Origin: Devosia elaeis
Lineage (GTDB): Bacteria; Pseudomonadota; Alphaproteobacteria; Rhizobiales; Devosiaceae
Direction of reading: 5' to 3'
Assembly (NCBI RefSeq): GCF_001650025.1
Contig: NZ_LVVY01000024.1
Span: 1 to 64,000 of the forward strand
DNA: 64,000 nucleotides
Every line of letters begins with the position of its first letter. The stretch's first letter is position 1. The position numbers and the translations under genes are program-made. This document shows positions 11,686-21,450 of this stretch, piece after piece. A model generated the notes under the pieces. The model was given only the letters and a program-made list of their open reading frames with translations. It was not told where the DNA came from and did no database searches.

Positions 11686-12375
11686 CTATCGTCTTTCGTC
11701 CTGATCCGCGGACAAAAGCACACCGGACGCCGCATTGCGGTCGGTGTACTCTTCCATCGGTTGGGCGATGTATCGGGCCAGTCTGTGGGCCTTGTCCACC
11801 GCCGATTGGGCTGCCGCCCCTGTCGTCAGGGCAGCATGTATCACATTTTCCAGTCCAAGTGCCAAACCCATTTCGGCACTTTGAAGCAATTCGAAATGCG
11901 GCACGTCCGGGCCGCCTATATCCTGCTCGCGCCGGGCATAATTGAGGGCCTTGAGCGTGCCGGCCATCTTGTTGCGCCCATCCTCGGCCGCGTCGGTCGC
12001 GGTGAGCAGGGCGATCACCTGCATGCCTTCGAGCGCCGACTTCACCTTGGTGGCGCCGGTGACGAACTGGCCGGCCTTGCGCGCCATGCCCAAGGCCGAC
12101 AGCAGGCGCTGCCGCAACCGCAATTCGGTCAGCGCCGCCAGATCCTCGGCCACGACGACCGGCGCCTTGAGCGAGCGGGCAAAGGCCTTCTTCTTCACCG
12201 CCTCGGCCACGGCCGCGCGGCTCAGCGTGATCCAGACGCCGCGCCCCTCGGCGCGGGCCTCGACATCGGGCACCAGCACGCCGTCGGGGCCGACCACGAA
12301 ACGCACCAGCGCCTCGACCGGCTTTTCCGTCCGGGTCAAGGCACAGGTCCTAACCATGTCCGCGCGCCGGGCCAA
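11686..12375 (-). CDS. YlxR / L7Ae fusion RNA-binding protein
   Basis: A 229-residue protein joining two RNA-binding modules found as separate genes in Gram-positives. Residues 1-85 are YlxR (DUF448; [19 protein letters not shown]... with GRGVWI), and 90-200 resemble the L7Ae/YlxQ fold ([22 protein letters not shown]). It sits between nusA and infB, the place where ylxR lies widely in bacteria, five bases from infB, so it is translated with the operon. Probable role in ribosome or RNase P/transcript function; not established. The first Met ([11 protein letters not shown]) may be seven codons too early. Confidence 0.88.
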   Translation of the reverse strand: MARRADMVRTCALTRTEKPVEALVRFVVGPDGVLVPDVEARAEGRGVWITLSRAAVAEAVKKKAFARSLKAPVVVAEDLAALTELRLRQRLLSALGMARKAGQFVTGATKVKSALEGMQVIALLTATDAAEDGRNKMAGTLKALNYARREQDIGGPDVPHFELLQSAEMGLALGLENVIHAALTTGAAAQSAVDKAHRLARYIAQPMEEYTDRNAASGVLLSADQDERR

Positions 12376-12402
12376 AGCCGGGTGCTCCCCTGAAGGCGGC
12401 CC

Positions 12403-14007
12403 TTAGACCGCCTCCTCCTCGGAATAGCCCTCTTCGCCCTCATCGGCGGCGGGCAGGTCGTCTTCGCTGATCCAGCCCGCCTTGATACGGGCCTGCATGA
12501 TCATGTCCTCGGCTTCCTCGCGGGAAATGGGGAAATCCTTGAAGGTGCCTTCAAAGCGCTTGGTTTCGCCATCCTTGCGTTCGGTCCAGCCGACCAGGTC
12601 GTCGGCGGCGCAACCGGCGAAATCCTCGACGGTCTTGATATCTTCCTTGCCCAGGGCCACCAGCATGGCCGCATTGAGCCCGGCAATCTCGTAGAGATCG
12701 TCCGAAACGCCGAGCGCGGTGCGCTCCTCGTCATGCTTGCGGTCGATCTCGGCCAGGTATTCGGCGGCGCGATTCTGGATTTCGGCGGCGGTTTCCTCGT
12801 CGAAGCCCTCGATCGAGGCAATTTCATTGCTCTCGATATAGGCCAGTTCCTCGACCGAGGAGAAGCCTTCCGAAGCCAATAGCTGGGCAACCATCTCGTC
12901 GACGTCAAGGGCCTGCATGAACAGGGTCGAGCGTTCGGTGAATTCCTTCTGCCGGCGTTCGCTCTCTTCCTGCTCGGTCAGGATGTCGATATCCCAGCCG
13001 ATGAGCTGCGACGCCAGGCGCACATTCTGGCCCCGGCGGCCGATGGCCAGCGAAAGCTGCTCGTCGGGCACCACGGTCTCGATGCGCTCGGCCTGCTCGT
13101 CCAGCACCACCTTGGCCACGTCGGCCGGCTGCAGGGCGGACACCACGAGGTCGGCGATATTGTCGGTCCAGGGAATGATGTCGATCTTTTCGCCCTGGAG
13201 TTCGGCGACGACGGCCTGGACGCGGGAACCGCGCATACCCACGCAGGCGCCGACCGGATCGATCGAGGAATCGTTGGAGGTGACGGCGATCTTGGCGCGC
13301 GAACCCGGATCGCGGGCGATCGAGCGGATGGTGATGACGCCATCGTAGATTTCCGGCACTTCCTGCATGAACAGCTTGGCCATGAATTGCGGATGGGTGC
13401 GGCTGAGGAAAATCTGCGGGCCGCGCTGCTCGCGGCGCACGTCATAGATATAGGCGCGGACGCGATCGCCGTAGCGGAACATTTCGCGCGGGATCAGCTC
13501 GTCGCGGCGGATAATGGCTTCGCCGCGGCCCAGATCGACGATGACATTGCCATATTCGACGCGCTTGACGCTGCCGTTGACGATTTCGCCGACGCGGCCG
13601 GTATATTCCTCGAACATCTTGTCGCGCTCGGCATCGCGCACCTTCTGCACGATGACCTGCTTGGCCGACTGGGCGGCGATGCGGCCGAATTCCATGGGCG
13701 GCAGCGGCTCGGTCAGGAAGTCGCCGACCTTGGCGGTCGGGTTCTTGACCTGGGCGAGCTTGAGATTGACCTGGCGGGAGGGCTCCTCGACCTCGTCGAC
13801 GATCTCGAGCAGGCGCCACATGCGGGTTTCGCCGGAGCGCGGATTGATCTCGACCTTGATCTCGGTTTCGGCGCCGTAGCGGCCCTTGGCGGCCTTTTCC
13901 ATGGCGTCCTGCATCGCCTCGATCACGACCATGCGGTCGATGTTCTTTTCGCGGGCGACAGCGTCGGCGATCTGCAACAGCTCAAGGCGGTTCGCACTAA
14001 CGGCCAT
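12403..14007 (-). CDS. nusA: Transcription termination/antitermination factor NusA
   Basis: RNA-polymerase-binding factor for pausing, termination and rRNA antitermination. The 534 residues give the NusA N-domain (1-125), S1 domain (about 130-200; [24 protein letters not shown]), two KH domains (about 230-345; [15 protein letters not shown]) and a C-terminal pair of helix-hairpin repeats with an acidic tail ending [20 protein letters not shown], as in other Alphaproteobacteria. It abuts rimP directly (stop of rimP one base before) and so is coupled to it. Confidence 0.98.
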   Translation of the reverse strand: MAVSANRLELLQIADAVAREKNIDRMVVIEAMQDAMEKAAKGRYGAETEIKVEINPRSGETRMWRLLEIVDEVEEPSRQVNLKLAQVKNPTAKVGDFLTEPLPPMEFGRIAAQSAKQVIVQKVRDAERDKMFEEYTGRVGEIVNGSVKRVEYGNVIVDLGRGEAIIRRDELIPREMFRYGDRVRAYIYDVRREQRGPQIFLSRTHPQFMAKLFMQEVPEIYDGVITIRSIARDPGSRAKIAVTSNDSSIDPVGACVGMRGSRVQAVVAELQGEKIDIIPWTDNIADLVVSALQPADVAKVVLDEQAERIETVVPDEQLSLAIGRRGQNVRLASQLIGWDIDILTEQEESERRQKEFTERSTLFMQALDVDEMVAQLLASEGFSSVEELAYIESNEIASIEGFDEETAAEIQNRAAEYLAEIDRKHDEERTALGVSDDLYEIAGLNAAMLVALGKEDIKTVEDFAGCAADDLVGWTERKDGETKRFEGTFKDFPISREEAEDMIMQARIKAGWISEDDLPAADEGEEGYSEEEAV

Positions 14008-14634
14008 TTAGTTCTTCTCCTCGGAAGGATTATCGTCGTTGTCGGCGTCGGCATTTTCGACCGTTTCGGTCTCGTCGTCGTCGATCGGATGCAGCTCCTG
14101 GTCGGCGCGGGCCATGTCCATGAGCTTGTCGGTCATCACCAGCTTGGCCTCGGCGATATCGGCGAAGGCGAGCTTGTGATTGGGATCGGTGCCGCCCGGC
14201 GTATCGGGCAGGATAATGATGACCCCCTCGTCGTCGACGGGGCCGATTTCGCCGCGGAAGCGCTTGCGGCCATTGATCATGTCGGCCAGCTCGACCTTGG
14301 CTTCGTGGCCGATGAACCGCTCGTAGTCGCGCTTGCGCACCAGCGGCCGGTCGATGCCGGGCGAGGAGACTTCCAGGTGATATTCGCGGTCGATCGGATC
14401 TTCCACATCCAGGATCGGCGAGAGGTCCTTACTCAGGGTCTCGCAATCGGTGATGGTGAAGCGGCCGTTCTCGTCCTCGGCCATGATCTGGAGCGTGCAG
14501 CCGTTTTCCGGCGTGATCTTCACCCGCACCAGGGCAAAGCCGAGATCGTTGGCCACCGGTTCGACGATGCGGGAAATCCGGGCCTCGAGCCCGGTTTCCT
14601 TGATATAGCGCCTTTCAGCGAGATCGAAAGCCAA
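14008..14634 (-). CDS. rimP: Ribosome maturation factor RimP
   Basis: Needed for maturation of the 30S subunit. The conserved part begins RYIKETGLEARISRIVEPVANDLGF and contains CETLSKDLSPILDVEDPI and LEVSSPGIDRPL, the family signature. The C-terminus carries an acidic alphaproteobacterial extension (DDDETETVENADADNDDN). I chose the TTG at 14634 (208 residues) because earlier in-frame ATGs fall in a leader containing a promoter and a terminator-like hairpin. The ribosome site is weak (GGGACA). First gene of the rimP-nusA-ylxR-infB operon. Confidence 0.9.
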   Translation of the reverse strand: MAFDLAERRYIKETGLEARISRIVEPVANDLGFALVRVKITPENGCTLQIMAEDENGRFTITDCETLSKDLSPILDVEDPIDREYHLEVSSPGIDRPLVRKRDYERFIGHEAKVELADMINGRKRFRGEIGPVDDEGVIIILPDTPGGTDPNHKLAFADIAEAKLVMTDKLMDMARADQELHPIDDDETETVENADADNDDNPSEEKN

Positions 14635-14650
14635 TTGATGTCCCGATAAC

Positions 14651-14694
14651 AAAAAGAGCGGGGGCCGGTCAGGGCACCCACTCTCGAATGAGAG
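14651..14694 (-). promoter_or_regulatory. Terminator-like hairpin (attenuator) in rimP leader
   Basis: On the minus strand the stem GAGUGGGUGCC / GGCCCCCGCUC (14683-14673 with 14666-14656; 10 of 11 pairs including one G-U) is followed by UUUUU (14655-14651), 17 bases before the chosen rimP start. A competing small hairpin CTCTC-ATTC-GAGAG (14694-14681) shares three bases with the terminator stem. The layout fits transcription attenuation in the leader. It could instead simply end transcripts of the upstream reductase gene. Confidence 0.6.
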
Positions 14695-14702
14695 CAATGA
14701 TG

Positions 14703-14738
14703 TTGCCTTCATATAGACGGCCATGCCGGGAAAGGCAA
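14703..14738 (-). promoter_or_regulatory. Sigma-70 promoter of the rimP operon
   Basis: Minus strand: TTGCCT (14738-14733), a 17-base spacer, and TATATG (14715-14710), predicting a start near 14703. It lies between the reductase gene and the leader hairpin, so the operon can be transcribed independently and would meet the hairpin first. Confidence 0.55.
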
Positions 14739-14746
14739 GGGAGCCG

Positions 14747-15412
14747 CTAGCGCTCCCAGGTGACATTGGCGACATCGGCCCCCGCCGCCTCGAGCAGGCC
14801 GCGCAGGTCGCCGACCATGGCGTCGGGACCGCAGAGATAGAAGTTCTGCGCGAGGTCGGGGACGTGCCGCTCGAGGAAGCCGGCATCGATCCGCTCCTGC
14901 AGCAAGCCGGATCCGGGATCGTCGGTCAGGGTCCAGAGCACGTCGAGCCCCTCCATGGCCTCGAATTCCTCGCGCAGGATGATGTCCTTCTCGGTGCGGT
15001 TGGAGACGATGAGCCGATTGCCGGCGATTTTGCCGCTGGCATTGAGATGGCGAAGAATGGCGATGAAAGGGGTGACGCCGGCCCCGCCGGCAATGAAAGT
15101 GCCCTTGCCCTTATATTGGATGGTGCCCCAGACATCGCGCAGGATCAACCGGTCGCCGGCGCCCAGCGACCAGAGCTCGTTGGTGACGCCGGAATGGTCG
15201 AAATAGCTCTTGATGGTGAATTCGAGCTCGTCCGCATCGGGCAGGCAGGTGAAGGTGAAGGGGCGCTTCTCGTCCCGCCAGCCGTCGCGGTCGATGCTGA
15301 CCTCGGTGGCCTGGCCGGGGCTGAACCGATAATTCGCCGGGCGCTCGAGGCGGTAATGGCGGACATTGTGGGTGACGGGAACGGTGTCGAGAATTCGCAC
15401 GAAGGTCTGCAT
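14747..15412 (-). CDS. FAD/NAD(P)-binding oxidoreductase (ferredoxin reductase-like)
   Basis: A 221-residue single-chain flavoprotein. An N-terminal FAD-binding beta-barrel with RPFTFTCLP (RxYS/T-like flavin motif, here RPFT) is followed by an NAD(P)-binding half starting GTFIAGGAGVTPFIAIL (GGxGxTP) and ending near YLCGPDAMVGDL (CGP motif). It matches stand-alone ferredoxin/flavodoxin-NADP reductase-type proteins without a fused iron-sulphur domain. The physiological electron partner is not shown by the neighbours. It is divergent from the small exported protein gene. Confidence 0.85.
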   Translation of the reverse strand: MQTFVRILDTVPVTHNVRHYRLERPANYRFSPGQATEVSIDRDGWRDEKRPFTFTCLPDADELEFTIKSYFDHSGVTNELWSLGAGDRLILRDVWGTIQYKGKGTFIAGGAGVTPFIAILRHLNASGKIAGNRLIVSNRTEKDIILREEFEAMEGLDVLWTLTDDPGSGLLQERIDAGFLERHVPDLAQNFYLCGPDAMVGDLRGLLEAAGADVANVTWER

Positions 15413-15654
15413 GGTGACGCTCTCCTTTCCGCTTCAACCATCAGCCCGCGCGGGCGGTTGCACAAGGGGCGCCGACAAAGCGCGGCCGGTTTCCCCCGCG
15501 AAACCAAGGCACGTGCAAAATCCTTGATTTCCCTGGAAAAACCGTCGGCGGTGCCGCGCGGATTTCAAGATCGAAAAACTTGTTTTGAGGCCGTTGCGGG
15601 CTGCGGGGCGGGTGCGCATTTCCGTTTGGTCTGAAACAGAAAGGATCACCTCCC

Positions 15655-15936
15655 ATGATCAAGAACAGCGTCGTCGCCCTTGTTACCGCAGCCGCCCTTG
15701 CCGGCATTGCCATGCCCGCCATGGCTGCCGCAGCACCGGCCACCTCGATCGAAAGCGATTCCGACACGAGCTCCTTCGATGCCGATTACGTGCTGCACCA
15801 GTTGCAGGCCCAGGGCGTGAATGCCACGTCCGTGGAAACCTGGGGCACCCATGTCCGCGCCTTCGTGATCGGCGAAGATGGTCGCCAGACCATGCGCCTG
15901 TTCAACGCCGATACGTTGCAGCCGGCCAATATCTGA
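15655..15936 (+). CDS. Small exported protein of unknown function
   Basis: A 93-residue protein with a clear Sec signal peptide (MIKNSVVALVTAAALAGIAM, cleavage after AMA near residue 24). The mature part of about 70 residues is acidic, then forms one compact domain (DADYVLHQLQAQGVNATSVE...MRLFNADTLQPANI) reminiscent of PepSY-type mini-domains seen in short periplasmic rhizobial proteins. A GAAAGGA ribosome site precedes the ATG. Function unknown. Confidence 0.8.
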   Translation: MIKNSVVALVTAAALAGIAMPAMAAAAPATSIESDSDTSSFDADYVLHQLQAQGVNATSVETWGTHVRAFVIGEDGRQTMRLFNADTLQPANI

Positions 15937-15947
15937 CTACCAAGCCT

Positions 15948-15971
15948 GGCGCCGTCAGCAATGACGGCGCC
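15948..15971. terminator. Shared stem-loop between convergent genes
   Basis: A perfect 10-bp inverted repeat GGCGCCGTCA / TGACGGCGCC with a four-base loop separates the small exported gene from the convergent HxlR gene. No T-run follows on either side, so termination is only likely, not shown. Confidence 0.4.
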
Positions 15972-15986
15972 CGAACCCTTGCAGGT

Positions 15987-16349
15987 TCAATGCAGGATTT
16001 CGCCGGCCAGATCATCGAAGCGCCGGCGCGCTTCCTCCACCGCCCGCCGGTTGCGCAGCGCGAATTGCTGCCAGTCATCGGCCAGGGCGAGCAATTCCCG
16101 CCCCAGATCGGTCAGCTCATATTCGACGCGCGGCGGAATGGTCGCATAGGCCCGGCGCGTCACGAAGCCGTCGCGCTCCAGTTCGCGCAGGGTCTGGCTC
16201 AGCGATTTCTGCGGCACGCCACCCATATTGCGGCGCAATTGATTGAACCGCATCGTGCCCTGCCGCAATTGCACGATCACCACCAGCGTCCACTTGCTCG
16301 GCCGCACCACCAGAAGATCGTGGCGCGTTTCGGAAGAGGGGCTGGTCAT
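15987..16349 (-). CDS. HxlR-family transcriptional regulator
   Basis: A 120-residue winged-helix regulator with the HxlR pattern: SKWTLVVIVQLRQGTMRFNQLRR, the recognition helix region VPQKSLSQTLRELERDGFVTRRAY, and the wing PPRVEYELTDLGREL. The usual N-terminal cysteine of redox-sensing members is absent, so the signal is unclear. I start at the ATG of MTSPSSETRHD, preceded by GGAG at seven bases; the longer frame upstream is not conserved in style. Target genes are unknown; the adjacent trmB is separated and unrelated. Confidence 0.85.
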   Translation of the reverse strand: MTSPSSETRHDLLVVRPSKWTLVVIVQLRQGTMRFNQLRRNMGGVPQKSLSQTLRELERDGFVTRRAYATIPPRVEYELTDLGRELLALADDWQQFALRNRRAVEEARRRFDDLAGEILH

Positions 16350-16451
16350 GAAAATTCTCCGGCGGCGTAAAGCACGGATATGGGGCGTAGTTCGCCCAGG
16401 TCCAGAGGCGCCATGCATTAAAGCCTGGACAGGATGCCGCGAAGAACCGGC

Positions 16452-17183
16452 TCAGCGCCGGAGAAAGCTGAAATAGAAACTGACCATCCGCCCCTCGCGC
16501 CGCGCCTTCTGCTCGTAGCGCGTCGGCTGCCAGCCGGGATAGGGCTGATGCCAGGCGCCGGGCGCCTGGGGGGCGAAGATGAACGCGGGCTCGCGCAGGA
16601 TATGGGCGAGGGTCCAATCGGCGTAATCCTCAATATCGGTGGCGAAGTGAAAACTGCCGCCGGGCCGGATCACCCGCGCCAATTCCCGCAGCGTCACCGG
16701 GGAGACGAAGCGGCGCTTGTGATGGCGCGTCTTGGGCCAGGGATCGGGATAGAGCAGATAGACCGCATCCACCGAGGCCTCGGGCAGGGCCAGCAGCAGC
16801 TTGAGCGCGTCGTCGGTGAAGAGGCGCACATTGGCGAGGCCTTTCGCGTCGATGGCCTGCACCATCTTGCCGATGCCGCCGGTAAAGACCTCGCAGCCGA
16901 TAAAGCCGGTCCCGGGCTCCTCCGCGGCCTTGCGGGCGAGATGCTCGCCGCCGCCATAGCCGATTTCGATGACGATGCGTCCCGCCGCAGGGAAAAGGTC
17001 GCGCGGATCGAGCGCGCCTTCGAGCCGGATTTCCACCTGCGGCAGCTTTTCGGCCACCTGCGCCTTCTGCCCCCCATGCAGCTTCTTGCCGGAGCGGCGC
17101 CCGAAAAAGGCGCGCGGCTCACCGGAGCGGGTCTTGGGGAGTTCGTGGTCGGTCATTGAATCGTATTGCTCGTGAGGGGCCAT
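16452..17183 (-). CDS. trmB: tRNA (guanine-N7-)-methyltransferase TrmB
   Basis: Makes m7G46 in tRNA. The 243 residues contain the SAM loop VIEIGYGGGEHL and the family signature YLLYPDPWPKTRHHKRRF, and the C-terminus PGWQPTRYEQKARREGR. The start at MAPHEQYDSM has a GGGGA site seven bases upstream; the alternative MTDHELPKTRSG (17156) would also give a complete enzyme. It is downstream of metK on the same strand, separated by a repeat element. Confidence 0.96.
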   Translation of the reverse strand: MAPHEQYDSMTDHELPKTRSGEPRAFFGRRSGKKLHGGQKAQVAEKLPQVEIRLEGALDPRDLFPAAGRIVIEIGYGGGEHLARKAAEEPGTGFIGCEVFTGGIGKMVQAIDAKGLANVRLFTDDALKLLLALPEASVDAVYLLYPDPWPKTRHHKRRFVSPVTLRELARVIRPGGSFHFATDIEDYADWTLAHILREPAFIFAPQAPGAWHQPYPGWQPTRYEQKARREGRMVSFYFSFLRR

Positions 17184-17203
17184 CGATTATTCCCCATCCA
17201 CCG

Positions 17204-17284
17204 CTCGTCACCCTCGGGCTTGACCCGAGGGCGTTGTCTTTGTCGGTTTCGGCAAGAGCCCTCGGGTCGACCGAGGGTGACGAG
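17204..17284. repeat. REP/BIME-like facing palindromes between metK and trmB
   Basis: CTCGTCACCCTCGGG-CTTGA-CCCGAGG faces CCCTCGG-GT-CGACCGAGGGTGACGAG, giving an outer inverted repeat CTCGTCACCCTCGG / CCGAGGGTGACGAG. It is a shortened relative of the units at 7768 and 45461. Confidence 0.8.
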
Positions 17285-17334
17285 CCGAGAAGGGGGCGTC
17301 GTCGCGCCTCAATATTACATTCGGCTAGGCGTGA

Positions 17335-18591
<1,257 letters not shown>

Positions 18592-18735
18592 GTTAAACCT
18601 CTTTGCAAGTGGCGAGGGCGCACGCGGGAGTGCGCGTGTGGAGACACATTCCTCCACACTTTCAGCTCCGCTTCTCGCAGGTCCGGCGGGGGAAAGCAAT
18701 AGCCATATAAAGGAAGCTTTATATCGGAAGCCCTT
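18592..18735 (-). promoter_or_regulatory. metK leader hairpins and operator-like inverted repeat
   Basis: On the minus strand, a perfect 8-bp inverted repeat ATATAAAG-CTTC-CTTTATAT (18724-18705) lies about 115 bases before the metK GTG. The leader then forms GTGTGGAG / CTCCACAC and, directly after, GCGCAC-TCCCGC-GTGCGC, and the Shine-Dalgarno GAGG can pair with a CCTC 12 bases earlier. I do not recognise a known SAM riboswitch class. The inverted repeat looks like a protein operator; the hairpins suggest a post-initiation control step. Confidence 0.5.
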
Positions 18736-18834
18736 GCAGGGAAGCCGCAATTGCCGCGGTGCCGGCGCGCATGCCTTTCCTTGGCCATCGCTCTGTGCCA
18801 ATGAAGGGCGGGACACAAAATCTGGACTTTTTCC

Positions 18835-19449
18835 ATGGCCATCAGAGTGCATCGCGGCGACCTGCCCAATCTTTCCAATTACGGCCGCGAAGTGGCGATC
18901 GACACCGAGACCATGGGCCTCAACCCGCATCGCGACCGGCTCTGCGTGGTGCAGCTTTCGCCCGGCGACGGCAGCGCCGATGTGGTGCAGATCCCCCAGG
19001 ATGCGTCCGAGGCGCCGAACCTGGTCAAGCTGCTCTCCGATCCGGGCGTGACCAAGATCTTCCACTATGCCCGTTTCGATGTCGCCGTGCTGCAGAACCG
19101 CTTCGGCGTGGTGACCGGCCCGGTCTATTGCACCAAGATCGCCTCCAAGCTGGTGCGCACCTATACTGATCGCCACGGGCTCAAGGACCTGGTGCGCGAA
19201 TTGCTCAATATCGACATGTCCAAGCAGCAGCAGAGTTCGGATTGGGGCGGGGAAAAACTGAGCGACGCCCAGCTCGATTACGCCGCCTCGGACGTGCTCT
19301 ACCTGCACGATCTCAAGCGCCATCTCGACCGCATGCTGGCCCGCGAGGGCCGCACCGAGCTGGCCCGGTCCTGCTTCGATTTCCTCGAGACGCGTTGCGC
19401 GCTCGATCTGCTGGGCTGGGACGAGACCGATATTTTCGCCCATAGCTGA
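18835..19449 (+). CDS. Ribonuclease D-like 3'-5' exonuclease
   Basis: A 204-residue DEDDy exonuclease: Exo[10 protein letters not shown], Exo[13 protein letters not shown] and Exo[15 protein letters not shown] with the expected acidic residues and Tyr. It lacks the HRDC domains of full-length RNase D, as is common for the short alphaproteobacterial form, and may act in tRNA or small-RNA trimming. First gene of a rightward series with lptC-lptA-lptB-rpoN, seven bases before lptC. Confidence 0.9.
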   Translation: MAIRVHRGDLPNLSNYGREVAIDTETMGLNPHRDRLCVVQLSPGDGSADVVQIPQDASEAPNLVKLLSDPGVTKIFHYARFDVAVLQNRFGVVTGPVYCTKIASKLVRTYTDRHGLKDLVRELLNIDMSKQQQSSDWGGEKLSDAQLDYAASDVLYLHDLKRHLDRMLAREGRTELARSCFDFLETRCALDLLGWDETDIFAHS

Positions 19450-19456
19450 GCGGAAA

Positions 19457-20107
19457 ATGCCCATGGCGGCCCTGCCGGGACAATTGCGGATCCATCGCCG
19501 CCTGGAGCGGCGGAACCGGCTGGTGGCGGTGCTGCGCATCGCCCTGCCGGGCATGGGGCTCATCGTGCTGGCGGGCCTGTTGGCGCAGATCTATGTCGCC
19601 AGCTTTACCGGGCGGTTCGGGGTGGGCCGCATCGAGGTCAGCCCCGAATCCATCCTGGTCGACGCACCCGAATATGCCGGCACCCTGGACGACGGATCGG
19701 CCTATCGGGTCTGGGCGGCGCGGGCCTGGGCGGCGACCGACCGCACCGATTTGATCGACCTGAGCGGCGCCCATCTGGTGGTGGACCGGCCCGATGGCGT
19801 GCAGATGCAGGTGGATGCGCAGGACGCGCAATTGGAAACCACAGAACAGCTCACCCTGGTGCCCGGGCAGGCCGATATCGCCGATTCCACCGGCACGGTC
19901 GGCACGCTCGCCGATTCGATCTTCGACTGGCAGGCGCAGGTGCTGACCACCCGGGGCGCGGTGAGCATCGATTATGCCGATGGCTCCACCGTGCGGGCAC
20001 AGGGTCTGGTCTATGACGCCGCCGCCAAGGTCTGGACATTTTCGCGTTCCGTGGTCACCTTGCCGGCAACCCCGGGTGAAGATGTCCGTTCCGGTTCTGG
20101 AGATTGA
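19457..20107 (+). CDS. lptC: LPS export protein LptC
   Basis: A bitopic inner-membrane protein of the Lpt bridge. One membrane helix near residues 28-48 ([21 protein letters not shown]), then a periplasmic beta-jellyroll ([21 protein letters not shown]...). Sequence is poorly conserved in this family; identification rests on the topology, 216-residue length and position immediately before lptA and lptB. Confidence 0.88.
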   Translation: MPMAALPGQLRIHRRLERRNRLVAVLRIALPGMGLIVLAGLLAQIYVASFTGRFGVGRIEVSPESILVDAPEYAGTLDDGSAYRVWAARAWAATDRTDLIDLSGAHLVVDRPDGVQMQVDAQDAQLETTEQLTLVPGQADIADSTGTVGTLADSIFDWQAQVLTTRGAVSIDYADGSTVRAQGLVYDAAAKVWTFSRSVVTLPATPGEDVRSGSGD

Positions 20108-20112
20108 CCCTG

Positions 20113-20574
20113 ATGCGCCCCGTTCGGACCCTGCTCGTCTTCGCCGCCCTGCTGCTGCCCGCGCCCATGGCCTGGGCGCAGAACAAGGTGGAAATCACCT
20201 CCGACCTGTTCGTGATGAACGAGGCGGTGCGCGAAGCGGTGTTCACCGGCAATGTCGTTGTCGTCCATCCCAATGTCACCGTCTGGGCGCCCAAAGTGGT
20301 GGCAACCTATGGCGAAGGCGGCACCACCGATATTGAAACCTTCGAGGCCTCGGGGGGCAATGTGCGCCTCAAGACCGAGGACCAGGACGCCACCGGCGAC
20401 CGCGCCGTCTTCACCCCGGCCGATCAATTGCTGCGCCTCACCGGCAATGTGAAGGTCACCAATGCCAGCGGCACTGTGGATGCCAGCGAATTGGTGGTGA
20501 ACCTTGAAACCAATGTCTCCACCTTCACCAGCAGCGGTGGCGGGCGGGTGACCGGGATCTTCACCTCGCAATGA
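20113..20574 (+). CDS. lptA: LPS transport protein LptA (OstA domain)
   Basis: Periplasmic LPS carrier. Signal peptide MRPVRTLLVFAALLLPAPMAWA, then an OstA-like jellyroll with VEITSDLFVMNEAVREAVFTG, GNVRLKTEDQDATGDRAVF and LTGNVKVTNASGTVDASE. I choose the ATG at 20113 (153 residues) because GGAG lies ten bases upstream; a TTG at 20104 is too close to that site. It ends in an ATGA overlap with lptB, so the two are coupled. Confidence 0.9.
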   Translation: MRPVRTLLVFAALLLPAPMAWAQNKVEITSDLFVMNEAVREAVFTGNVVVVHPNVTVWAPKVVATYGEGGTTDIETFEASGGNVRLKTEDQDATGDRAVFTPADQLLRLTGNVKVTNASGTVDASELVVNLETNVSTFTSSGGGRVTGIFTSQ

Positions 20575-21326
20575 GTGCCGAATCCCGCCCCCGCATCGAC
20601 CAGAGCGGCTGGCTGGTCGCCCATGGCCTGGCCAAGAGCTTCGGCAAGCGCGCCGTGGTGCGCGACGTGTCCCTCGCGGTGCGGCGCGGGGAGGCGGTGG
20701 GCCTGCTCGGCCCCAATGGCGCGGGCAAGACCACCGTGTTCACCATGATCATGGGCCTGGTCAAACCCGATGCCGGCAAGATCCTGCTCGACGGGCAGGT
20801 CATCACCCGGCTGCCGCTGTTCCAGCGCGGGCAATTGGGCATCGGCTACCTGCCGCAGGAGCCCTCCATCTTCCGCGGCCTGACCGTGACCGGCAATATC
20901 ATGGCGGTGCTGGAAAACGCGGTGAGCGGGCGGGCGGAGCGCAAGGCGCGGCTGGAATCGCTGCTCGAGGAGTTTTCCATCCAGCACCTGGCCAAGTCCA
21001 ATGCCCTGGCCTTGTCGGGCGGCGAGCGCCGCCGCGTCGAGATCGCCCGGGCCCTGGCCGCCGATCCGGCCTTCATGCTGCTCGACGAACCCTTTGCCGG
21101 GGTCGATCCGATCGCGGTGGCGGAGGTGAAGGGCCTGGTGCGGCAATTGACCCAGCGCGGCATCGGCGTACTCATCACCGACCATGCCGTGCGCGAGACG
21201 CTGGGCCTGGTCGACCGCGCCTATCTCATCCATGGTGGCAAGGTGATGATCCAGGGCAAGCCCGAAACCATCTCCGCTGATCCCGAGGCCAGGCGGGTCT
21301 ATCTGGGCGAGAGCTTTTCGATCTAG
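20571..21326 (+). CDS. lptB: LPS export ABC transporter ATP-binding protein LptB
   Basis: ATPase powering LPS extraction with LptFG. The 251 residues hold Walker A GPNGAGKTT, the Q-loop near LPQEPSIFRGLTV, the signature LSGGERRRVEIARAL, Walker B FMLLDEPFAGVDP and the H-switch TDHAVRETL. Upstream gene overlap with lptA is four bases. LptF and LptG are not in the window, as is usual. Confidence 0.97.
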   Translation: MSAESRPRIDQSGWLVAHGLAKSFGKRAVVRDVSLAVRRGEAVGLLGPNGAGKTTVFTMIMGLVKPDAGKILLDGQVITRLPLFQRGQLGIGYLPQEPSIFRGLTVTGNIMAVLENAVSGRAERKARLESLLEEFSIQHLAKSNALALSGGERRRVEIARALAADPAFMLLDEPFAGVDPIAVAEVKGLVRQLTQRGIGVLITDHAVRETLGLVDRAYLIHGGKVMIQGKPETISADPEARRVYLGESFSI

Positions 21327-21358
21327 CCCGTGGCATTGCCCGCCCTATCCGCCCCGTC

Positions 21359-21373
21359 TGGCACGAAACTTGC
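21359..21373 (+). promoter_or_regulatory. Sigma-54 (-24/-12) promoter upstream of rpoN
   Basis: TGGCACG-AAAC-TTGC matches the sigma-54 consensus TGGCAC-N5-TTGC exactly, with the GG and GC elements ten bases apart. The predicted start is near 21385, about 66 bases before rpoN. It implies that RpoN transcribes, or by blocking represses, its own gene. Confidence 0.7.
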
Positions 21374-21450
21374 CGAGGCGGGCAAACTCAGTCATGTTGC
21401 GCGCGGGAAGCGGCCGGCAAGGCCGAATTTGCAATTAGAGACGATCATCC

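Noticed and set aside
18592-18835. Known SAM riboswitch upstream of metK
   Set aside because: I looked for the SAM-II and SAM/SAH patterns and could not match the conserved core; left as an unassigned leader.
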